Assembly: GCA_023229245.1 (NCBI GenBank)
Contig: JALNZU010000065.1
Location: forward strand, 1 to 6,987
Direction: 5' to 3'
DNA from: Bacteroidales bacterium
GTDB lineage: Bacteria; Bacteroidota; Bacteroidia; Bacteroidales; F082
Length of the DNA: 6,987 bases
Under the pieces are notes generated by a model. It made no database searches. It was not told the DNA's origin and worked only from the letters and a program-made list of their open reading frames with translations. Within the stretch, counting starts at the first letter, position 1. Each line of letters opens with the position of its first letter. The position numbers and the translations under genes are program-made. This document shows positions 1-5,124 of this stretch, piece by piece.

Positions 1-130
1 TTAGACAGACAGAACAAAAGTCTGTATAAAAACTTTTTATCCAACAAAAGGATAAAAATAAATAGCATTAAAAATGTCCACTTAAACACATCGGTTAAAA
101 AAAAGCATCAAAAATGTCCATTACTCCAGA
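1..130. repeat. Hairpins and 40-bp-period motif at window start
   Basis: No gene is visible here. A 6-bp stem (ACAGAC 5-10 with GTCTGT 20-25) is followed by a 9-bp stem (TTTTTATCC 34-42 with GGATAAAAA 50-58, 7-nt loop). Then a 17-nt motif occurs twice, 40 bp apart (64-80 and 104-120), as AGCAT, T or C, AAAAATGTCCA. Read on the minus strand it gives TGGACATTTTT followed by (A/G)ATGCT. Regularly spaced short motifs of this kind are typical just inside the ends of IS21-type insertion sequences in Bacteroidota, so this may be a decayed IS end. That assignment is inference; no transposase is present. Confidence 0.35.
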
Positions 131-174
131 ATAAATGATTCTCCAAACATCAAGCAGTTGTAAAGAATCATGTG

Positions 175-310
175 AGATTTCTCGCTGACGCTCGAAATGA
201 CCTGGATCTTTTTACAGACAGGAGTTCTACACATAGGCGGCTGCTGCCGCCTATGTGTAGAACTCCTTACCCCAATTACCTGTTGTCATTCCGAACGCAG
301 TGAGGAATCT
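175..310. repeat. Nested inverted repeat, copy 1
   Basis: The outer arms are 175-201 and 285-310. They are imperfect inverse copies with 22 of 26 positions complementary and one unpaired base; the left begins AGATTTCTCGCTGACG and the right ends CGCAGTGAGGAATCT. Inside them sits a perfect 21-bp palindrome, 221-241 with 246-266 and loop TGCT. Its arm carries TTCTACACATAGG on the left and CCTATGTGTAGAA on the right. The outer arm resembles a 'CATTCCGA...GTGAGGAATC' repeat that I recall from many bacterial genomes, where it is often mistranslated as a peptide containing SERSEES. The structure is visible directly; any function is unknown. Confidence 0.9.
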
Positions 311-311
311 A

Positions 312-441
312 AAAAAGTGTATCTATGGTTTTTATGAATGGATAGAGCTCCCTGAGCAAGACATTCACGCTTTAATACAGCTGCAACTCATCAGCCCGAC
401 AGGGCGTACGCTGGCGGGTGCAGAAACTAATGAAACACTAA
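312..441 (+). pseudogene. T9SS sorting-domain remnant, internally deleted
   Basis: This is a fragment of a type A T9SS C-terminal domain (the module that guides cargo through the type IX translocon and is then cut off). The frame reads ELPEQD, QLQLISPTGRTL and then shifts. The original ending WRVQKLMKH followed by TAA is still present at 412-441 in another frame. Compared with the fuller copy at 2981-3205, 95 bp are missing between two ACGCTG hexamers, leaving one hexamer at 408-413; 95 is not a multiple of three, hence the frameshift. There is no signal peptide and no body of a cargo protein, and the 5' side begins in the hairpin repeat. The 64-codon frame 300-494 read through it is not a gene. 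Confidence 0.75.
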
Positions 442-536
442 GGAAAGGAAGTACTTTATTCAGTATTAACTCTAACAAACTGATAGTAAAATAAATGTTT
501 CTCCAGGCATCAAACAGTCGTAAAGAATCGTATGCG

Positions 537-672
537 AGATTTCTCGCTGACGCTCGAATTGACGTGGAGCTCTTTACAAACAGAGAGTTCTACACTTAGG
601 CGGCTGAGCCGCCTAAGTGTAGAACTCCTTATCCCAATTACCTGTTGTCATTCCGAACGCAGTAAGGAATCT
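537..672. repeat. Nested inverted repeat, copy 2
   Basis: The outer arms are 537-563 and 647-672. The inner stem is 20 bp, 585-604 with 608-627, and the loop is TGA. Relative to copy 1 the inner stem reads CACTTAGG instead of CACATAGG on the left and CCTAAGTG instead of CCTATGTG on the right, so the pair is kept. The outermost inner pair is lost (A584 opposite C628). The outer arms have drifted further (GAATTGAC on the left, AGTAAGGAA on the right). Confidence 0.9.
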
Positions 673-674
673 AA

Positions 675-899
675 AAAAAGTATAACTCTAATTTTAAGGA
701 ATGGATAGAGTTTCCAGAGCAAAATTTTCACGTTTTCATGCAGCTGCCACTCATCAGCCCTACAGGGCGTACGCTATATGAAGATCCGGCTAAGGGACGT
801 TGTCATCAGATAGCATTAGAGTCTTATCCGACAGGCTTATACTTAGTACGTATCTGGGACAGCGAACGATGGCGGGTGCAGAAATTGGTAAAGGAATAG
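675..899 (+). pseudogene. T9SS sorting-domain remnant (74 codons, no start)
   Basis: An open frame of 74 codons ends at TAG 897-899 and has no plausible start; the preceding in-frame codon is TAA at 672. It reads KKYNSNFKEW, then LISPTGRTLYE, HQIALESYPTGLYLVRIW and ends RWRVQKLVKE. The YPTGLYLVRI stretch and basic tail match the last strands of a type A T9SS C-terminal domain. The N-terminal half of the domain, including the usual YPNP-like start, is absent and replaced by the right end of the hairpin repeat. It would not be made as a secreted protein. It is the closest feature upstream of the intact cargo gene but is not in frame with it. Confidence 0.75.
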
Positions 900-965
900 T
901 ACAGGAGGTTGATTTGTTGAGGTGTTAAGAAGGGAATAAATTCCGTTCGCTTATCCAAATTTTAT

Positions 966-999
966 TTTGTTGCTTTCTGTATAGAATGGTGTAACTTTA
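966..999 (+). promoter_or_regulatory. Candidate Bacteroidota-type promoter for the T9SS cargo gene
   Basis: TTTG (966-969) and TTG (970-972) precede TAACTTTA (992-999) with a 19-nt gap counted from 972. The second box differs by one base from the known Bacteroidota -7 element TAnnTTTG. Transcription would start near 1006, leaving a leader of about 118 nt before the ATG at 1124. The match is short and could be chance in AT-rich DNA. Confidence 0.35.
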
Positions 1000-1123
1000 C
1001 CCTGAAAATCAATAAGTAATTATGCCAATATTGCCTCTGAACTATTGTGCTATATTAACACATACTAATATTGTTGTTAGAGATTCAGTAGGATACAAAC
1101 CTAAGCCATTTAAAAAAATAAAA

Positions 1124-2572
1124 ATGAAAAACATTATCTTGTTGATAGTCTTAATCATAACAAATTTAACCTCGTTTTGTCAGCCAAAAGGATGGCAAAC
1201 AGTTATTGAGTTTACTGAAGACATAATTCCAATGGACATTCAGGAAAACTACAATGATGAATTTTACATTACAGCCAGAGTTCTTCCCCAGAATGCAGCA
1301 AGGGAATATTCCTTGGTTTATAAGTTGAATAATGCAGGTGAGCTACTTAATTATTCAATCATCAAGGACAGCTTGAAGAGCCTTAATATCTTTTCATTAG
1401 GTATTACTGAGGATAATCTGCTGTACGCATTTGGAAGTTCATTCGATAGCCTTACAAAGGCTAACGTAAGTCTACTAAAATATAAACTCAATGATGATTT
1501 AGAAGTTTTACAAGAAAATTCATGTGCTATTGAACCGGAGCTTAGGTTTGATGGATTTTTAGCAAAATCTTTAAACAATAGTGAGTTTCTATATCATGGC
1601 AGTGTGTTTTTGCCAAATAATAGATTCACTGCATATGTTGCTCAGTTAGATTCAAGCTTTAATTTGTTAAAGTGGAGTATGCCTGATGCCGAAAGTCTTG
1701 GAATATATTTCGATTTTAAAAAGCTAAACGATACAAGCTATTGGGCTTTAAAAGTTTTTCCATGGAAATTCGAAATCTTGGACACTTCGTTCAATATACT
1801 GGATTTCAGCATAATACCCGATCAGATTTTAGGAAACACAAGTTGTAAATGGGTAAATGACTCAAGCTTTTACCTTATTGGTCAAAATGCATCTCCATTG
1901 CCCGGGTATAATCTTGCGCTTATCAAACAGTTTCATCCGATTGATACCACCGGACACCTGTTTCGTGTATGGCATCATAGTGACACCATAGACTTCCCCC
2001 CTTTGTGGCAAGGTATAGATTTGAAACATCCTGACACAATATTTGCAGGAGGAACGCGAAATATGTCTATGGACAACCCTTATTTTGGTTATCAACCATC
2101 CTGGTTTGTAGTGTTTCAAACTGATAGCCTCCTCAACCTGCGATGGGAAAGGTTTTATGGGGGGAATGCGTATTATTTAATGACGAACTTGAAAGCAACC
2201 AAAGATGGTGGTTGTCTAATAGGTGGAACAAGATTTCAGTATGAAGGTGCAATAGCGAACAAAAGAGAAATTTTTCTTCTCAAAATCAACAGTGAAGGTC
2301 TGATTAACAGTGTTATAGAAATGCCAGAATTTCAGGCAAGAGAAGCTATTATCTATCCAAATCCGGGAAATAAACTACAAATTCGTTTAGCCATTCAGCA
2401 CTCTCAGGCGCAGCTGAGACTTTTTGATCAGGCTGGGCATCTTGTAGTGCAACAGCAACTTCATCAATTCGAAAGCATCATTGAGACTTCTCATTTGCCC
2501 GCCGGTGTTTACCTGTATCAACTCACCGCACCTACCGGCCTGAACGAAAACGGAAAATGGGTGAAGGAGTAA
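1124..2572 (+). CDS. Secreted T9SS cargo protein with type A sorting domain, function unknown
   Basis: A protein of 482 aa. I start it at the ATG at 1124 because it opens directly into a signal peptide (MKNIILLIVLIITNLTSFC, Q next). The in-frame ATG at 1022 would add 34 residues in front and bury it. The middle (about residues 25-400) is beta-rich with recurring strand-turn pieces such as LLKYKLNDDLEVL, LIKQFHPID and KATKDGGCLIGGT. These resemble the propeller-like bodies seen in many Bacteroidota secreted proteins, but I see no catalytic motif. The C-terminus is a complete type A sorting domain: YPNP near residue 410, then LRLFDQAGHLV, LPAGVYLYQL and the end GKWVKE. The expected fate is Sec export, passage through the type IX translocon, removal of the domain, and surface attachment or release. 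The sorting-domain part is about 50% GC (80 of 160 bases in 2401-2560) against 32-35% in body segments I counted. The substrate or ligand is unknown. Confidence 0.85.
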   Translation: MKNIILLIVLIITNLTSFCQPKGWQTVIEFTEDIIPMDIQENYNDEFYITARVLPQNAAREYSLVYKLNNAGELLNYSIIKDSLKSLNIFSLGITEDNLLYAFGSSFDSLTKANVSLLKYKLNDDLEVLQENSCAIEPELRFDGFLAKSLNNSEFLYHGSVFLPNNRFTAYVAQLDSSFNLLKWSMPDAESLGIYFDFKKLNDTSYWALKVFPWKFEILDTSFNILDFSIIPDQILGNTSCKWVNDSSFYLIGQNASPLPGYNLALIKQFHPIDTTGHLFRVWHHSDTIDFPPLWQGIDLKHPDTIFAGGTRNMSMDNPYFGYQPSWFVVFQTDSLLNLRWERFYGGNAYYLMTNLKATKDGGCLIGGTRFQYEGAIANKREIFLLKINSEGLINSVIEMPEFQAREAIIYPNPGNKLQIRLAIQHSQAQLRLFDQAGHLVVQQQLHQFESIIETSHLPAGVYLYQLTAPTGLNENGKWVKE

Positions 2573-2573
2573 C

Positions 2574-2803
2574 GGAGGAGATTTTCTTACTATCGAATCC
2601 AACACTACCGAAACACCTTTTGATGAAAACGCCTTATGGGATTTAGAGGTTTACTCAGGATCGAATCTAGTACAAACCAAACAAACTGGATTACGTGGTC
2701 GAAATGCCAGAATACAAACAGCAGGATGGAAAGAGGGAGTTTACTTGGTACGAATAATATACCAAAACGGAGTTCTAACCGGTAAACTGATACTAAAACA
2801 AAT
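2574..2803 (+). pseudogene. Orphan T9SS-type C-terminal domain remnant (second type)
   Basis: Directly after the cargo gene stop, in the next reading frame, an open stretch begins GGDFLTIESN and continues LWDLEVYSGSNLVQ, AGWKEGVYLVRI and GVLTGKLILKQ. The EGVYLVRI-turn-GKLILK pattern is the classic end of a T9SS C-terminal domain. It has no start codon in a sensible place, no signal peptide and no cargo body. It differs from the sorting-domain remnants at 675 and 2981, so it is another family member. The likely former stop (TAA in the left array, at 491-493 context) reads CAA here, so translation would run on through the hairpin repeat to 3014. An alternative is that it was the true end of a longer version of the cargo gene, but the cargo gene already has a complete domain. 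Confidence 0.6.
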
Positions 2804-2843
2804 GTTTCTTCAGGCATCAAGCAGTCGTAAAGAATCGTGTGTG

Positions 2844-2978
2844 AGATTTCTCGCTGACGCTCGAAATAACGTGGATTTTTTTACAGACAGGAGTTCTTCA
2901 CATAGGCGGCTGCACCGCCTATGTGTAGAACTCCTTATCCCAATTACCTGTTGTCATTCCGAACGCAGTGAGGAATCC
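2844..2978. repeat. Nested inverted repeat, copy 3
   Basis: The outer arms are 2844-2870 and 2953-2978. The inner stem is 20 bp, 2890-2909 with 2915-2934, around CTGCA. It has the CACATAGG/CCTATGTG state of copy 1 but TTCTTC on the left opposite GTAGAA on the right, giving one T-T mismatch. That makes it an intermediate between the fully paired states of copy 1 (TTCTAC/GTAGAA) and copy 4 (TTCTTC/GAAGAA). The frame from 2745 to 3014 that reads through this copy (with CHSERSEESKK) is a translation of the repeat, not a gene. Confidence 0.9.
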
Positions 2979-2980
2979 AA

Positions 2981-3205
2981 AAAAAGTATAACTCTAATTT
3001 TAAGGAATGGGTAGAGCTTCCTGAGTATGACATTCAAGCTGTCATGCAGCTGCAACTCATTAGTCCGACAGGGCGTACGCTGTATGAGGCACCGGCTAAG
3101 GGACGTTTTCATCAGATAGCAGTGGAGCCTTATCCGGCAGGCTTATACTTAGTACGCCTTTGGGACGGAGAACGCTGGCGGGTGCAGAAATTAATGAAAC
3201 ACTAA
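2981..3205 (+). pseudogene. T9SS sorting-domain remnant, fullest copy
   Basis: The frame ends at TAA 3203-3205 and reads KKYNSNFKEWVELPEYD, QLQLISPTGRTLYEAPAKG, YPAGLYLVRLWDGERW and VQKLMKH. This is the C-terminal part of a type A T9SS sorting domain. The frame is closed by TGA at 2969-2971, so only this fragment is open, without a start codon, signal peptide or cargo body. The 5' junction (KKYNSNFKEW) is the same as in the copy at 675-899, so the fragment spread together with the hairpin. Its composition is about 55% GC (33 of 60 bases in 3061-3120), well above its surroundings. It retains both ACGCTG hexamers (3077 and 3172) between which the first copy lost 95 bp. Confidence 0.75.
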
Positions 3206-3291
3206 GGAAAGGAAGTACTTCATTCAATAACAAACTGATACTAAAACAAATGTTTCTTCAGGCATCAAGCAGTCGTAAAGAATCATGTGTG

Positions 3292-3427
3292 GGATTTCTC
3301 GCTGACGCTCGAAATAACGTGGATTTTTTTTACAGACAGGAGTTCTTCACTTAGGCGGCTTCGCCGCCTAAGTGAAGAACTCCTTACCCCAACTACCTGT
3401 AGTCATTCCGAACGCAGTGAGGAATCT
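3292..3427. repeat. Nested inverted repeat, copy 4
   Basis: The outer arms are 3292-3318 and 3402-3427. The inner palindrome is a perfect 21 bp, 3339-3359 with 3363-3383, loop TTC. It carries both alternative pairs at once: CACTTAGG with CCTAAGTG, and TTCTTC with GAAGAA. It is therefore fully paired while differing from copy 1 at two base pairs. After 3427 the A-rich link is kept but the sorting-domain fragment is not. Confidence 0.9.
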
Positions 3428-3867
3428 AAAAAAAAGTATGTCTCTGATTTTTATCCAGACCTCAACGATTGATCGCCGACCGATTTTTTTATAGATGATC
3501 CGTAATAAGTTTCACTCCTGGTTGCTAGAAAACAGTCTGTAGTAGACCGATTCATTATGTATCTGGTATTCTTTAAGTTATCGCATATATGGCATATACT
3601 TGTCCATGTTTGCACGCCAAGGCGAATGCTATACCCAAAAGTAAATAAGTAATGAAAAGGAATCCCAATTCGCTCATCAGCAGTTTGAAAAAAAAAATTT
3701 CCTAAATGTTGAAGTTGAAGTCGAAATTTTGTATTACCGACCGCAGCTATGTACAGAGGTGAGTTTTAAAGCACAAATCATTAAAAAAACACAAAATCGA
3801 TCTGATGTGACATGCTACATATCCACACTTTCTGCACGATTACATTTAGTTTATGTTATGAGGATTT
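3428..3867. other. Non-genic stretch with one small ORF
   Basis: Apart from the 34-codon frame at 3573-3677 on the minus strand, I see no supported gene. The stretch starts with the fading end of repeat unit 4, has a short direct repeat GCATATA (3583 and 3592), an A10 run near 3690, and AT-rich sequence up to the end of the thioredoxin-like remnant. A second minus-strand frame over about 3470-3660 (containing SICHICDNLKN) is open for about 60 codons but overlaps the small ORF and has no convincing start. Confidence 0.4.
3573..3677 (-). CDS. Possible 34-aa single-pass membrane peptide
   Basis: On the minus strand an ATG (3677-3675) opens a 34-residue frame: MSELGFLFITYLLLGIAFAL, then ACKHGQ and VYAIYAIT before TAA. 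Residues 4-22 are strongly hydrophobic, followed by a polar basic patch (CKHGQ), which would place the C-terminus on the cytoplasmic side by the positive-inside rule. The region in front is T-rich with no Shine-Dalgarno match, which is normal for Bacteroidota. I do not recognise the family. It may be a true small protein, the broken start of a longer membrane protein, or chance. Confidence 0.3.
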   Translation of the reverse strand: MSELGFLFITYLLLGIAFALACKHGQVYAIYAIT

Positions 3868-4271
3868 TTAATTCTGCATCTTTGATGTAATTACATTGGC
3901 ATCTATGTTTCCAGTATGCTTAAAAATTATGAAATTGTTTTGATCATATAAAATAAAACTGGGGAAACCTCTAATATCATTGCAATCCAGGCAAATTTCA
4001 TTGATAAATTTTCTCATTCTGTAATGAGGGCTTCGTTTCTCCCCATATGAAAAAACATCTAAAAGATAGATATTAAAATTTAAAAGATGTTTATTCATGT
4101 ATCTCAAATAATTTTCCTTCCTAACCCAATCATCTGGCGAAACCAGGTATATATCCAATTCATCAGTATTGCTATTAACAGTGTCAATTCGCTTATCTTT
4201 TCTTTAATGAACCTTTGCCGTTCATAAAAGTCAGCTATTGAATCAATTTCGACTTTGTAATTCTCTATCAT
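3868..4271 (-). pseudogene. Thioredoxin-like fold protein, frameshifted
   Basis: The minus-strand frame from ATG 4271-4269 reads MIENYKVEIDSIADFYERQR, FIKEK, then must step back one base to continue DKRIDTVNSNTDELDIYLVS through to the stop at 3868. The step falls in an A4 run (T4 at 4198-4201 on the plus strand); one more A would restore a single frame of about 134 codons. The C-terminal part, IRGFPSFILYDQNNFIIF then KHTGNID, resembles the cis-proline strand and following beta-hairpin of thioredoxin-like/TlpA-type proteins in Bacteroidota. No CxxC active site is visible in what remains; an SC sits just upstream of the ATG in frame (DFPISC). It is either a 5'-truncated and frameshifted pseudogene or a real gene with a sequencing error in the A run. 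Only the 96-codon part from TTG 4158 is continuously open. Confidence 0.45.
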
Positions 4272-4753
4272 ACAACTTATTGGGAAGTCAGGGTTCTAAC
4301 CCAATTATCATTAAGGATTATATGAATCTGCAGGATTGATTAAAAACACTTCTATTCTTTTCATCATTTCGTTTATTATGTTACACAATAGTTATTTGGA
4401 ATAACGGTAAAGATACGACAAGATGAGGCTAAATTATGTTCCAATTTCGTGTTTTAACAAATGTTAGTTTTTTCTTTTGTAGATTTGAAATATCCGATAG
4501 GTTTTGGATAAAACGGTGCCTCAACAGGGTACTAAGAATTCAAGGTGTTTTACTTTTCCACTTTTCCCAGGCGGACATTCCGGCAGATACTGACCCCCTT
4601 TCAAAAGAATGGAAAATCATGAAGGTTCCGGAGCATATTGCCCCCCTTTTGATTTTGCTCATTTTTTGTACTTTATTCATCGAACATTAAAAAAATGGTT
4701 TATGGCGACCCATACTGCTCAAGCTACACAATTGAACACAAAATAACCTTAAC
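4272..4753. other. Non-genic stretch with IS-end-like repeats
   Basis: No convincing gene. On the minus strand, ATGATGAAAAGAATAGAAG opens a 17-aa frame (KRIEVFLINPADSYNP) that stops at once; it may be the start of another broken gene. An inverted pair ATTGGG (4279) and CCCAAT (4300) surrounds GGGTT/AACCC. At 4577-4600 and 4625-4648, a 24-nt motif is repeated 48 bp apart with about 18 identities: TTCCGG, then GATACTGACCCCC or CATATTGCCCCCC, then TTT. Such TTCCGG...CCCCCTTT direct repeats look like subterminal repeats of an insertion sequence and lie just before the IS66-type remnant. The plus-strand frame 4436-4690 has no recognisable protein. Confidence 0.35.
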
Positions 4754-5079
4754 AAAGTACTTAACAAAAGAGCTATCAGACAAGCTATAGCCTATACACT
4801 AAGCCTTTGGCCCAGACTTATCCGCTATATTGATCAAAGGCGATTTAAGGTTGGTAATAACCTGATTGAGAACAATATCAGACCCGTAGCCTTAGAACGT
4901 AAGAATTAAATGTTTACCGGGACGCATGATGAAGCACAACAGGCAGCCATAGTATTTTCATTATTTGCCACCAGGAAAATTAATGGAAAAAAACTTACGG
5001 ATGGTTCTCAAAAACACTGTCAGTTATATCTGATCACCCTGCAAACCAATTATACGAACTCCTGCCCCGCATAAGATAG
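4754..5079 (+). pseudogene. IS66-family transposase (TnpC) C-terminal remnant
   Basis: In one frame the sequence reads AIAYTLSLWPRLIRYID, FKVGNNLIENNIRPVALERK and then FTGTHDEAQQAAIVFSL. This is the end of the IS66 DDE transposase catalytic domain, and the E in NNLIEN corresponds to the third catalytic acid. The tryptophan expected after ERKN (RKNWLF in the family) is replaced by TAA at 4907-4909. Near 4990-4995 the frame shifts and the family's ending follows in the next frame: YGWFSKTLSVI, SDHPANQLYELLPR, stop at 5077-5079. The first two catalytic acids and everything upstream are missing. The accessory genes tnpA and tnpB are also absent. It cannot be active. The right end of the element may lie near 5124 (GGTTTACCGAATGGATAC), which resembles an IS66 inverted repeat only loosely. 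Confidence 0.8.
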
Positions 5080-5124
5080 AAATAGAACTATCCATTTTAT
5101 AAATGCGGTTTACCGAATGGATAC

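Larger units (their letters stand above)
131..899 (+). repeat. Left tandem array of the composite repeat (units 1 and 2)
   Basis: Two direct copies start at the same anchor, ATAAATG (131 and 491), so unit 1 is 360 bp long. Each unit runs: anchor, about 40 nt containing CATCAA(G/A)CAGT and AAAGAATC, a nested inverted repeat of 136 nt, an A-rich link, and the 3' part of a T9SS sorting-domain coding sequence. Unit 1 is shorter because 95 bp are missing from its sorting-domain part. The last bases before the second anchor read as a sorting-domain tail, NKLIVK followed by TAA, so the hairpin part sits exactly behind a former gene end. The same unit recurs at 2798-3450 in the same orientation. Confidence 0.85.
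2798..3450 (+). repeat. Right tandem array of the composite repeat (units 3 and 4)
   Basis: Unit 3 (2798-3245, 448 bp) and unit 4 (from 3246) both begin at ACAAATG, equivalent to ATAAATG in the left array. The order of parts is the same: anchor, CATCAAGCAGTCGTAAAG, nested inverted repeat, A-rich link. Unit 3 has the full sorting-domain fragment. Unit 4 has lost it and fades into unrelated sequence after about 3450. Units 3 and 4 are more alike to each other in the anchor and left-arm region (KLILKQ tail, AAATAAC at the left arm end) than to units 1 and 2, so each pair probably arose or was homogenised locally. Confidence 0.85.

Noticed and set aside
221..266. Inner palindrome as an intrinsic terminator
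   Set aside because: It is strong, but the right arm is followed by TTACCCCAA or TTATCCCAA, not a T-run, on the plus strand, and no T-run suits the minus strand either.
175..310. Strand polarity of the outer arms from G-U wobble pairs
   Set aside because: Two of the four imperfect pairs become G-U on one strand and the other two on the opposite strand, so no preferred RNA strand can be inferred.
300..494. 64-codon plus-strand frame beginning MRNLKK
   Set aside because: It begins in the hairpin's right arm and reads through an internally deleted sorting-domain remnant, then out of frame.
1351..2605. Minus-strand frames of 72-85 codons inside the cargo gene
   Set aside because: They are antisense shadows of a long, well-supported plus-strand gene with a signal peptide and sorting domain.
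2605..2820. 71-codon minus-strand frame
   Set aside because: It is antisense to the orphan sorting domain and shows no recognisable family; the plus-strand reading explains the sequence.
2745..3014. 89-codon plus-strand frame (contains CHSERSEESKK)
   Set aside because: It is the tail of an orphan domain continued through the repeat. The SERSEES peptide is the translation of the outer arm and says nothing about a protein.
175..3427. The four hairpins as a CRISPR array
   Set aside because: Repeats are long, internally palindromic, irregularly spaced (360 bp to over 2 kb) and separated by gene fragments rather than short unique spacers; no cas gene is present.
3160..3472. Two overlapping frames (64 and 61 codons) over repeat unit 4
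   Set aside because: Both translate repeat DNA, share its peptides in shifted frames and have no domain of their own.
4436..4690. 84-codon plus-strand frame
   Set aside because: It crosses the C-rich repeated motif, has no recognisable domain and lies in a region of IS debris.
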